A DNA stretch of 64,000 bases from Chthonomonas sp. UBA6659. Its GTDB lineage: Bacteria; Armatimonadota; Fimbriimonadia; Fimbriimonadales; Fimbriimonadaceae. This document shows, piece after piece, positions 25,213 to 33,104 of this stretch. The stretch's first letter is position 1. Each line of letters begins with the position of its first letter. Below the pieces are notes generated by a model, which was not told where the DNA came from, ran no database searches, and saw only the letters and a list, made by a program, of their open reading frames with translations. Made by a program: the position numbers and the translations under genes. The DNA is taken from contig DKKT01000009.1 of the NCBI GenBank assembly GCA_002455425.1, forward strand, positions 18,223 through 82,222. The letters run 5' to 3'.

Positions 25213-26573
25213 GCGTCCCTAAGGTCGAAGCGTTCGCTCGTGCCCTCCGCGGCGAAGTCGTCACCAGTGTCCGCACGGCCTCGGCCGCCAAAGTCGCCTC
25301 GCGGGTGTCGACGCTCGGGGAAGCGTTCGACGATATCGAATCGGCCCGAACCGAGGCAGCGCGGATCAAGGATGAGGTCCTCGACCGACTGCGGGACCTC
25401 CTTCTGGAGTTCGAGGCGCGCGCCACCGCAAGGCGCATTCAGGTCCACTGGGCCTCGGACGCGGCTGAAGCCAATCGGGTCGTCCTGGAGATCTGTCGTC
25501 GCGTGGCCGAGCCGGGGGCGATCGTGGCCAAGGCCAAGTCGATGGCGACCGAAGAGATCGGCCTCAACTCCGCGCTCGAAGGCGCGGGGTTTCGCCCCAT
25601 CGAAACCGATCTGGGCGAGTACGTCGTTCAGATCGACGGAGATCACCCCAGCCACATCGTGACCCCGATCATCCATAAGAACCGGGTTGACGTCGCTCGG
25701 AGTTTCGTGCGAGAGGGTCTCGGACCCTATACGGAGGACCCGGCCGAGCTGACGATGCAGGCACGCGCCAAGCTTCGAGACGTGTTCCGCCAGGCGTCGG
25801 TCGGCGTGAGCGGAGCGAACTTCCTGATCGCCGAGACGGGCCGCATCGTCCTCGTCGAGAACGAGGGCAACAACCGGTTCTCGACGACGGCTCCAAGGGT
25901 CCACATCGCCGTCGCCGGGATCGAGAAACTCCTGCCTTCCGAGCGGGAGTTGCCCCTCTTCCTCAAGCTCCTCGCGGGGAGCGCCACCGGTCAGCGGCTC
26001 ACCACGTACGTCCACCTCATCTCGGGTCCCCGCGAAGCCAACGATCCCGATGGCCCCGAGGAAGTCCACGTGATCTTCCTCGACAACGGACGGACAAGGG
26101 TCCTCGAAGGTCGATACCGCGAGATTCTCCGGTGCATCCGATGCGGAGCCTGCCTCAACGTCTGTCCGGTCTACCGTCAGGTCTCGGGACACGCCTACCG
26201 CCACGTCTACTCGGGGCCGATAGGGGCTGTGCTCGCACCCGCGCTCGAAGGCATCGACGCGATCGGCGATCTTGCCAAAGCCTCGACGCTCTGTGGGGCA
26301 TGCGAGGAGGTTTGTCCGGTCAAGATTCCGATTCCGAGGATGCTCCTCGAACTTCGGGATGAGGCCGCTCGCGCCGGCCTCGGCAAGCGAGACATACCCT
26401 GGAAGCGCTTCGCGACTCTGGCTGGAAGCGAGCTGCTCTGGCGGGCCGGCCTCACCCTCCTTCCGATCGCGCGGAAGTTGCCGAGTGCTCTGGGTCGCGA
26501 ATGGGCACAGAAGCGCGAGATGCCGATGCGGGAAGGACGGTCCTTCCGGGAGTGGTGGCGTGAACGATCGTGA
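25209..26573 (+). CDS. lutB: Lactate utilization protein B (iron-sulfur, LUD domain)
   Basis: A 454-residue LutB. The N-terminal two-thirds is an LUD domain (AKSMATEEIGLNSALE, then GANFLIAETGRIVLVENEGN). The C-terminal third has two 4Fe-4S motifs: CIRCGACLNVCPVY and CGACEEVCPVKIPIP. It starts with GTG at 25209 overlapping the lutA stop (GTGA). It is slightly shorter than the 479-residue B. subtilis protein. It acts as the electron-transferring core of the LutABC complex. Confidence 0.94.
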   Translation: MSVPKVEAFARALRGEVVTSVRTASAAKVASRVSTLGEAFDDIESARTEAARIKDEVLDRLRDLLLEFEARATARRIQVHWASDAAEANRVVLEICRRVAEPGAIVAKAKSMATEEIGLNSALEGAGFRPIETDLGEYVVQIDGDHPSHIVTPIIHKNRVDVARSFVREGLGPYTEDPAELTMQARAKLRDVFRQASVGVSGANFLIAETGRIVLVENEGNNRFSTTAPRVHIAVAGIEKLLPSERELPLFLKLLAGSATGQRLTTYVHLISGPREANDPDGPEEVHVIFLDNGRTRVLEGRYREILRCIRCGACLNVCPVYRQVSGHAYRHVYSGPIGAVLAPALEGIDAIGDLAKASTLCGACEEVCPVKIPIPRMLLELRDEAARAGLGKRDIPWKRFATLAGSELLWRAGLTLLPIARKLPSALGREWAQKREMPMREGRSFREWWRERS

Positions 26574-27084
26574 TCGAATCTTCGACCGCCTGCCCCCGGC
26601 TCGGGGGGAGGGACCGGTGGCCGTTCAGAAGCCGGTCGTCGACGGCGACTGGGAGCTCTTGCGCATCCGACTCGAATCACTCGGTGCCGAGCTTCGCACC
26701 ATCGAATCGCTCGAAGAGATCCGGGGCCGCAGGGCGATCTGGGATACCCGGCTCGCGGATCTCGCCATTGACCTGGGGCTCATCGCCGCAGGGGTCTGGG
26801 ATGCTGAAGTGGGCTTGAGCATCGCCGAATTCGCCATCGGCGAGACCGGGTCCGTCGTACTCGCCGCGGGGCCGGAAAGCGCGCGACTGGGGAGCTTGGC
26901 TCCACCCCTCAACGTCGTGTTTGTGCGCCGTCTTGTCGCGACTCTTGAGGACGCATTTGCCCTCGGCATGCCCGCTGCGACGACGGTGATCGTCACCGGA
27001 CCGAGCCGCACCGCCGACATCGAAGGAATCCTGGTACGCGGAGTTCATGGGCCGGGAGCGGTTTGGGTCGTTCGCGAACCCTAG
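26560..27084 (+). CDS. lutC: Lactate utilization protein C (LUD domain)
   Basis: A 174-residue LUD-domain protein (FAIGETGSVVLAAGPESARLG, quoted only in part: IGETGSVVL..GPESAR; end TADIEGILVRGVHGPG). It is shorter than typical LutC at about 240 residues; the N-terminal segment before DRIFDRL looks trimmed. The GTG at 26560 overlaps lutB by 14 nt. Its stop meets the dnaB stop tail-to-tail in a CTAG at 27081-27084. It completes the kinase-rhaB-lutABC unit. Confidence 0.9.
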   Translation: MNDRDRIFDRLPPARGEGPVAVQKPVVDGDWELLRIRLESLGAELRTIESLEEIRGRRAIWDTRLADLAIDLGLIAAGVWDAEVGLSIAEFAIGETGSVVLAAGPESARLGSLAPPLNVVFVRRLVATLEDAFALGMPAATTVIVTGPSRTADIEGILVRGVHGPGAVWVVREP

Positions 27085-28475
27085 GCGCCGCCTTTCTGGG
27101 AGGCCATGTACTGCGCCTTCGAGCTTTCGTCGAGGTTGCTGAAAAGCGCAAAGCTGGGTTGGAACGCGAGCAAGACCTTCCCGGTCGGGCCGTTGCGATG
27201 CTTGGCGATCAGGATCTCCGACACCTCCACGCGCTTGGGATCATAGTCGCGAGGCTCCTGGGCGTCTTTGGCCTTGTAATAGGCATCGCGATAGATCATC
27301 ATCACGAGGTCCGCCTCGGCCTCGATCGAGCCCGACTCACGGATGTCGCTGAGCATCGGCCGCTTGTCGTCTCGGCCCTCGACCCCACGGTTGAGCTGAC
27401 CGAGGGCGATGACCGGCACTTCCAATTCCTTCGACAGCGCCTTGAGAGAACGGGCGATGTCGCTGATTTCCTGAACTCGATTCTCGGTGCGACGATTGCT
27501 GCGCATCAGCTGCAGGTAATCGACGACGACGAGACTCAGCCCGGTTTCGGCCTTCAGACGCCGACACTTGCCCCGCATCTCAAGCGGCGTGACGTCGGAA
27601 GTGTCGTCGATGAAGATCGGGAGACTATAGAGGGTCTCGCAGGCATTGGCGAGGGCGTCGTACTCTTCGAAGCTGAGCCGCGTCTTCTTCAGCACGCTCA
27701 TCGAGACCTTTCCGATCATCGACGCCAAGCGTCGCACCAGCTGTTGGCCGCTCATTTCGAGGGAAAACACGGCGACCCCCTTCCCTTCCCGCGCGACCGA
27801 GAGTGCGAAGGCGAGCGCAAGGGACGTCTTACCCATCGACGGCCGGGCGGCGACGATCGTCAGTTCGCCCGGATAGAAACCGCCGGTCATCTCGTTCAAG
27901 TCGGCAAAGCCGGTGTTCGAGCCGAGGAGCGGCTCACCGGTTTCGTTGAGGCGATCGACGTCGACGAAGAAGTCCTTCGCGAGGCTGCGAACCGGACTGA
28001 AGTACTTGCCGATCCGCGCTCGACCGACCTCGAACACCATCCGCTCGGCCTCGTCGACCATCTCTTCGGCGCTCTTCTCGGCGTCGCGCACGACCTTGAT
28101 GATCTCGTGCCCGGTGTCCTCGAGACGGCGTTGGGTCGCCTTGTCCAGGACGATCTGGGCGTAGTGGGGGGCGTTGGATGCACTCGGGACGCTTTCGGCG
28201 ACCTGGATCAGATAGTCGACTCCGCCGACCGCTTGCAGCGTTCCTCGCTCGCTGAGCTCGTTCTTGGCCGTGACGAGGTCCACCGCCTTGGCGTTCATCA
28301 TCAACTGCCGAATCGCACGGAAGATCTCCTTGTGGGCGGGATGATAGAAGTCATCCTCGCCCACCAGAGACTGAACCTCTTCGCACGCCCTCTCCGACAG
28401 GAGCATCGCACCGAGCGTGCCCATCTCAGCCTCGAGGCTGTGCGGTGGGACGTAATCTTCGATGGAGGTTCGCAT
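27081..28475 (-). CDS. dnaB: Replicative DNA helicase DnaB
   Basis: A 464-residue hexameric helicase that unwinds the replication fork. The N-terminal domain starts VPPHSLEAEMGTLGAML, the standard DnaB opening. The RecA-like domain has Walker A ARPSMGKTSLAL at about 210, the H2 region FSLEMSGQQLVRRL and Walker B LSLVVVDYLQLM, plus QLNRGVEGRDDKRP near the end. No intein is present. The ATG at 28475 has no Shine-Dalgarno and no TAnnnT box at the leaderless spacing. A strong hairpin lies about 80 nt upstream, insulating it from the GH2 gene. Confidence 0.97.
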   Translation of the reverse strand: MRTSIEDYVPPHSLEAEMGTLGAMLLSERACEEVQSLVGEDDFYHPAHKEIFRAIRQLMMNAKAVDLVTAKNELSERGTLQAVGGVDYLIQVAESVPSASNAPHYAQIVLDKATQRRLEDTGHEIIKVVRDAEKSAEEMVDEAERMVFEVGRARIGKYFSPVRSLAKDFFVDVDRLNETGEPLLGSNTGFADLNEMTGGFYPGELTIVAARPSMGKTSLALAFALSVAREGKGVAVFSLEMSGQQLVRRLASMIGKVSMSVLKKTRLSFEEYDALANACETLYSLPIFIDDTSDVTPLEMRGKCRRLKAETGLSLVVVDYLQLMRSNRRTENRVQEISDIARSLKALSKELEVPVIALGQLNRGVEGRDDKRPMLSDIRESGSIEAEADLVMMIYRDAYYKAKDAQEPRDYDPKRVEVSEILIAKHRNGPTGKVLLAFQPSFALFSNLDESSKAQYMASQKGGA

Positions 28476-28553
28476 GGATTGATCAGGAGGTCGGCGGCCG
28501 AATACAGTAGACGGTATTCTACCCTAAAGGGCTGCATTCCTCCTTCCGGAAAG

Positions 28554-28579
28554 CACCGCCCGCCTTTCGGCGGGCGGTG
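28554..28579 (-). terminator. Strong hairpin between the GH2 gene and dnaB
   Basis: An 11-bp perfect GC-rich stem CACCGCCCGCC / GGCGGGCGGTG with a TTTC tetraloop. Read on the minus strand it is followed by GCTTTCC, so the T-run is poor. It sits between the GH2 stop (28723) and dnaB (28475). Confidence 0.5.
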
Positions 28580-28722
28580 GCAGATCCCTTCGAGTCCGCT
28601 TGGCTGAATTCGGAACCGCCGTTCCTTGTGCAACCTAGACGATTCGAGTATGCATGGCAGGACCCTGGGGCGGGACCATGACTTTCGGCGTTTTTCCCCC
28701 AGTTTTTGACCGGGGTCGGGGT

Positions 28723-30906
28723 CTACCGCAGGATGCGGACGAGTCCCGCATCGATGAACTGGCCGCCCGTCGTCTGGGTGCACCGGATCGCGATCGTATG
28801 CACCCCTCGTTTCAAGATCTTCGGTACCTTGACCATGGCGACATCTGTATAGTAAGTCGAATACCCGGCAAGCTGGGCGACCCGTGTTCCGTCCAAGTAG
28901 ACGTCCGCATCTTCGTCGTGGTGGATGCGCAAGCGAACGTCCTTGGTCGCGGTGTCACGGCTGAGTGTGAATCGGCGACGAATCCAGATCGAGCCGGCCT
29001 GGTTCCAGCGGGTTCCGACGACCGCTCCCGGGGTCCCCGAAGTCCCAAACCCACCCGGAGCCGCCTTCCATTCGGAGTCGTTGAAGTCCGGCTTCTCCCA
29101 GCCGGTGCCCGGATCGGTCAACGTCATCCTCCAGGTCTGCGGCTTGAGTTCCGACGTTGCGACGATCACTTGGGTGCGCGGCGCGGGGCCGTCGATGGCC
29201 CTGATAAAGGATCGAACTTGGCGCGGATCGACTTTGAGCACCTTACGGTCGTAGGTCATGAACCCGTTGATCTCGGTCTCGACGTCGGTGGTTTGGGTGT
29301 AGATCGCGCCGGACAACCCCGTTCGCTCCTTGAGCGCGTGGAGTTCGGCAAAGAGACGTTGCAGGCGCGCCATCAACTCCGTGCGGGTCTTGAACGACTG
29401 GTAACCCCAGCCGGCGGGCGTATGGCCCTCGACCGGGAGTCCGAGCCCACCATACTCGCCCAAGAAAAGGGCTCGCGTCGCGCTCGGAGGTGGTGCGCCG
29501 GGACCGGGATAGACGTGAACGTCATGGACATCACCAACGCCGCGATCGGTCCACCCACTTGCGGAATTCACGAGCCGGGTGGGATCGCGCCGCTCGGTCC
29601 ATGCCGTCCACTTCTTCGTTTCGAACTGTCCCCAGCCCTCGTTGAATACGACCCACATGCCGATGCAGGTGAACGGTTCGAGCCAATCGATCATCGCGCC
29701 GAGTTCGCGAGCAAAGATCTCCGCCGAGTACGCGGAACGCTGCAAATCAGGATCGTTGCCCCCGATGAAGCCGTCCCCGCTCGGCATGTCCTGCAACACG
29801 ATGAGACCGAGCTCGTCGCAAGCGGCGTACCAGGTGGCAGGCTCGACCTTGACGTGCTTGCGGACACAGTTGAACCCGAGACGCTTCGAAACCTCGAGGT
29901 CGTAACGCATCGCAACGGCGCCCGGTGCGGTGTAGAGTCCGTCCGGCCAGAAACCCTGATCCAGGAATCCATGCAGGAAGATCGGCTTGCCATTGAGGGC
30001 GATCTGGGGTCGTCCCTTACGGTCCTTCTTCAGGCCGAATTCGCGAATGCCGAATCGGGTCTCAACCTCGTCGACCCCGTACCGGGCGATGAGGCGATAC
30101 CGATGCGGCCGATCGGGTGTCCAGAGCTTCGGTCGTGGGACCTGAAGACGGGCTCTGCCCAAGCGGTTGGCCTCCCCTCGCGCGACCCGACGCTTACCGT
30201 CGAAGATCTCGATGCTCGCGGGCTTCGTGGCCTTGCCGACCAGCGAGAGCTGAACCTCGAGCGCTCCGCTGACCTTCGTCTTCGCGAGGATGCGATCGAT
30301 TCGCTCGGGCGGCACTCGCTCCATCCAGACGGTTTGCCAGATACCGGTGGTGGGTGTGTACCAAATGCCGCTGGGCTGTCGCACCTGCTTGCCCCGTGGC
30401 TGTGGACCGCCATCGCTCGGGTCGGTCACGGCGACCCGAATCTCATGCGACTTCCCCGCCTGGCACAGGTCGGTGACATCGAAGCTGAACGGGTCGTAAC
30501 CGCCACGGTGTTCGCCGACGAACGAATCGTCGATCCAGACGCGGGCATGCCAGTCGACGGCACCGAAGTGCAACATGAGGCGACCGCCCCCGTCCGGAGT
30601 GCGCACCTTGCGGCGATACCAGACCGTCGCGTCGTCGGGAACGCGCTCCTGAATCCCTGAGAGCACCGATTCGATCGGGAATGGCACGAGGATCTTCCTC
30701 GCAAAATCCTTTGCAAGCGGCTCGGCGGCACCACCCATGACCGCGACGTCCCATTTCCCGTTGAGGTTGACCCACCCTTCACGCACGAGCTGAGGTCGCG
30801 GATACTCCGGGTGGGGTGCGGTCTTGGAGACCAGCTTCGTCCAAGGCGTTTCGAGCGGCGGCAGTTGTGTGGCGTCGGTCATCAGCATGAGGAATGCGGC
30901 AAGCAT
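28723..30906 (-). CDS. Glycoside hydrolase family 2 protein
   Basis: A 727-residue exported GH2 enzyme (beta-galactosidase, beta-glucuronidase or similar). A short signal-like N-terminus (MLAAFLMLM) precedes the sugar-binding domain (WVNLNGKWDVAV, WYRRKVRTPDGGG, FGAVDWHARVWID). The barrel carries the acid/base glutamate in WVVFNEGWGQ and the nucleophile glutamate in LFLGEYGGLG. The last 120 residues (TWRMTLTDPGTGWEKPDF, then DEDADVYLDG) form another jelly-roll-like domain. No sugar-transport or regulatory gene is adjacent, so the substrate is open. Confidence 0.9.
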   Translation of the reverse strand: MLAAFLMLMTDATQLPPLETPWTKLVSKTAPHPEYPRPQLVREGWVNLNGKWDVAVMGGAAEPLAKDFARKILVPFPIESVLSGIQERVPDDATVWYRRKVRTPDGGGRLMLHFGAVDWHARVWIDDSFVGEHRGGYDPFSFDVTDLCQAGKSHEIRVAVTDPSDGGPQPRGKQVRQPSGIWYTPTTGIWQTVWMERVPPERIDRILAKTKVSGALEVQLSLVGKATKPASIEIFDGKRRVARGEANRLGRARLQVPRPKLWTPDRPHRYRLIARYGVDEVETRFGIREFGLKKDRKGRPQIALNGKPIFLHGFLDQGFWPDGLYTAPGAVAMRYDLEVSKRLGFNCVRKHVKVEPATWYAACDELGLIVLQDMPSGDGFIGGNDPDLQRSAYSAEIFARELGAMIDWLEPFTCIGMWVVFNEGWGQFETKKWTAWTERRDPTRLVNSASGWTDRGVGDVHDVHVYPGPGAPPPSATRALFLGEYGGLGLPVEGHTPAGWGYQSFKTRTELMARLQRLFAELHALKERTGLSGAIYTQTTDVETEINGFMTYDRKVLKVDPRQVRSFIRAIDGPAPRTQVIVATSELKPQTWRMTLTDPGTGWEKPDFNDSEWKAAPGGFGTSGTPGAVVGTRWNQAGSIWIRRRFTLSRDTATKDVRLRIHHDEDADVYLDGTRVAQLAGYSTYYTDVAMVKVPKILKRGVHTIAIRCTQTTGGQFIDAGLVRILR

Positions 30907-30958
30907 TGCGAAGTCTGTTCGACGTTGCTTGCCGATTCCCTTGTGATGCCGCCCGAAC

Positions 30959-31666
30959 TTACTTGAGGACCTGGAACAGGTCGGGGTTGGGTTTACCGTT
31001 CGGCACGAAATCGACGTCCCACACCGTCGTCACGAATTGCGTTTCGGCGTTGGGCAAGGGCTTGACCGTTTCGCGTTGAATGTAGCGGCGCAGGTTGCCC
31101 TCCTTGTCGACCCAAATCTCGAACGTGCCGCTCGCCGGCGCGGTCTTGTATTCGCGCCACTGACCTCCGACCGCGGTGAGTCCTTGTGGCTGGGGATCGA
31201 CGAACCCGAGGGTCGCCCACTGGTCGCGCAGATATCTCAAGTCGTCAAGCCGTGAGATCGCAATGTCGGTCGGAAAGGACCGGTCGCCCAGGCTCCTCGA
31301 GGCAACCGCGTAGATGTCCTGGAAGTTGAGGACTCGGCCGGCCGTGGCCACCTTCTCGATCAGCCGCTCGCCGGGTCGACCGGGACGATCGTTGGGCACG
31401 TTGTACGAGAAGGTCGCACCATCGCTGGTCACGATCCATGTTTGAGGCGTCGACGATTGCAGATCCTGGCGGATGAAGAGCTTGCTCGGACGCTCGTATT
31501 GAAGCTGCGTCTTGATGACTGCGGTTGCACTCCCCACTCTCTGCGTCATCGTGATCGAACCGGTCAGCGAACTCAAATCCGAGTAACGTCGCAGCATTTT
31601 CGACACGGTTTCCGCCGCCGTCGGCTGCGGCTGGGGGGCCATCGCGAGCAGAGTCATCCAGATCAT
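30959..31666 (-). CDS. LolA-like / outer-membrane-lipoprotein-sorting-type protein
   Basis: A 235-residue exported protein. After a short signal-like start (MIWMTLLAMAPQPQP) the sequence runs AAETVSKMLRRYSDLSSLTG, then alternating strands (TQRVGSATAVIKTQLQYE, PSKLFIRQDL), the half-barrel pattern of LolA/DUF2092-type proteins that bind lipids. The ATG at 31666 overlaps the pduO stop as ATGA, which decides the start. It closes the wecG-pduO-LolA-like operon. Lipoprotein sorting is not proven; the fold call is by pattern. Confidence 0.6.
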   Translation of the reverse strand: MIWMTLLAMAPQPQPTAAETVSKMLRRYSDLSSLTGSITMTQRVGSATAVIKTQLQYERPSKLFIRQDLQSSTPQTWIVTSDGATFSYNVPNDRPGRPGERLIEKVATAGRVLNFQDIYAVASRSLGDRSFPTDIAISRLDDLRYLRDQWATLGFVDPQPQGLTAVGGQWREYKTAPASGTFEIWVDKEGNLRRYIQRETVKPLPNAETQFVTTVWDVDFVPNGKPNPDLFQVLK

Positions 31667-32214
31667 GGCTTCGATTGTTCCTGTTTCCAAACCGTCTCCG
31701 CAACGCCGGCCCGATGGTTCGCATAGCGAGCGGCGGTGAAGAACCAATCGGAAAGACGGTTGAGATAGCGCAAGGTGACGTCGGCAACAGGCTCTTGGCG
31801 GTGGAGTCGCAGCACCGCTCGCTCGGCTCGGCGGCAAAGTGTGCGACAAGAGTGAAGGTGGGCCGCGAGAGCTGAGCCCCCAGGAAGAATGAAGTTTCGA
31901 AGCGGCTCGAGTTCCGCGGTCATCTCGTCGATCGACGCTTCAAGAGCGGTGACCTGGGTCTCATCGGTCGCAATTCGGTAGAAACGGGAGTCCGTTGGGG
32001 TAGCGACTTCGGCGCCGACGTCGAACAGCCGGTTCTGAAGCGACTCGAGCCAGGGATCGAAGTAGGCGTCGGGGTGGAGCCTGGCGATCCCGAGAGCGGC
32101 GTTGAACTCGTCGATCGCACCGACCGCTTCGACGCGCACGTGGTCTTTACCGACCCGATCGCCTCCGATCAGACCGGTCTGGCCCAGGTCACCGCTCTTG
32201 GTGTAGATTCTCAT
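31663..32214 (-). CDS. pduO: Cob(I)yrinic acid a,c-diamide adenosyltransferase, PduO type
   Basis: A 183-residue ATP:corrinoid adenosyltransferase of the PduO/MMAB class. The N-terminus MRIYTKSGDLGQTGLIGG is diagnostic, followed by AIDEFNAALGIAR, the ATP-binding FILPGGSALAAHLH and RTLCRRAERAV, and LNRLSDWFFTAARYAN. It makes adenosylcobalamin in the cytoplasm. Both ends overlap neighbours by ATGA (wecG upstream, LolA-like downstream). No B12-dependent enzyme or cobalamin synthesis gene is in the window. Confidence 0.95.
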   Translation of the reverse strand: MRIYTKSGDLGQTGLIGGDRVGKDHVRVEAVGAIDEFNAALGIARLHPDAYFDPWLESLQNRLFDVGAEVATPTDSRFYRIATDETQVTALEASIDEMTAELEPLRNFILPGGSALAAHLHSCRTLCRRAERAVLRLHRQEPVADVTLRYLNRLSDWFFTAARYANHRAGVAETVWKQEQSKP

Positions 32215-32960
32215 CGCTGTGACTTCAGGACTGCTCGGACGAAGCCAGGGAGTTCACGCACTTTCTGGAACTTCTTGGGGTTGAGGAGCAGACGCCACAG
32301 CCACTCGGCGTGCAGCTTCTGGATGAGAACGGGCGCGCGCCTCGTCCTCCCGCTGAGGACATCGAACGAGCCTCCCACGCCCATCGCGATCGGCGCACCG
32401 ACGATGCCTTGGATCTTGTGGATGAACTTCTCTTGCCTCGGCATGCCCATCGCGACGAACAGGATGTCGGGCTTGGCTTCGGCCACCTGCTGCGCTACGA
32501 TCTCATCGCTTTCGGAAGGAAAGTAGCCGTGCTGGGCGCCCACGATGTTGCAGCCCGGATGGCGGAGGCGCATACGCTCCGCGGCTCGCTCCGCGACCCC
32601 CGGAGCCGCTCCGAGAAAGTAGATCCGATAGCCGTGGTCCGCGCTCCGAGCACAGAGACGGTCGACGAGATCGACCCCGCTCACGCGTTGGGCCACGATC
32701 CCCTGCCGCTTCAGCGCCCAGACGACGCCGGCACTGTCGGGCGTGACGAGCGCGGCTTGGCGGAGGATTTCGGCGAACTCGGGGTCCCGCCGCGCGATCA
32801 TCAGACCGGTGGCATCGGCCGTGACGATCAAACCGAGGGACCGAGCCGCGATCCGCTGATCGATGAAGTCGAGGGTCTCCTCCATGGCGAGCAAACTGAT
32901 CTCCACTCCCAATACGGGAGCGGTCTTCGCCGACGGCGTCGTCGCTCGCTCGATCTTCAT
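32211..32960 (-). CDS. WecG/TagA/CpsF family glycosyltransferase
   Basis: A 249-residue GT26 enzyme that adds a UDP-sugar (ManNAcA, ManNAc or other) to a lipid-linked sugar during surface polysaccharide synthesis. Signatures: VTADATGLMIARRDPEFA, TPDSAGVVWALK, YFLGAAPGVAERAAE and FVAMGMPRQEKFIHK, ending GVGGSFDVLSGRTRRAP and an amphipathic C-terminus that anchors to the membrane. The ATG at 32960 is preferred to a TTG at 33014 since a TTGCGT-16 nt-TACAAT promoter lies between them. It heads the operon with pduO. Confidence 0.9.
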   Translation of the reverse strand: MKIERATTPSAKTAPVLGVEISLLAMEETLDFIDQRIAARSLGLIVTADATGLMIARRDPEFAEILRQAALVTPDSAGVVWALKRQGIVAQRVSGVDLVDRLCARSADHGYRIYFLGAAPGVAERAAERMRLRHPGCNIVGAQHGYFPSESDEIVAQQVAEAKPDILFVAMGMPRQEKFIHKIQGIVGAPIAMGVGGSFDVLSGRTRRAPVLIQKLHAEWLWRLLLNPKKFQKVRELPGFVRAVLKSQR

Positions 32961-32975
32961 CACTCTTGGTGACGC

Positions 32976-33003
32976 ATTGTACCTGCGCCCAGGCTTCACG
33001 CAA
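32976..33003 (-). promoter_or_regulatory. Sigma70-type promoter of the wecG-pduO operon
   Basis: Minus strand: TTGCGT (33003-32998), 16 nt, TACAAT (32981-32976). The start codon lies 15 nt beyond the -10 box, so the leader would be very short. Confidence 0.5.
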
Positions 33004-33007
33004 GTTC

Positions 33008-33036
33008 TTGACAAAGTTCCAGACCGGTCAAACTTT
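33008..33036 (+). promoter_or_regulatory. Candidate promoter of the 33105 gene
   Basis: A perfect -35 TTGACA at 33008-33013, 17 nt, then AACTTT at 33031-33036, a weak -10. Divergent from and adjacent to the wecG promoter. Confidence 0.3.
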
Positions 33037-33104
33037 CCCGTTCCCGGGTAACGTCCAACGGTAGGGTGGCCGGACTGCGCGCCGCCTCAATGAGGGTTGA
33101 ATCA

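Noticed and set aside
28475..28540. A short leader frame (ATG after AAGGAGGA) upstream of dnaB, reading MQPFRVEYRLLYSAADLL
   Set aside because: It overlaps the dnaB start in another frame and has no attenuator structure after it; probably chance.
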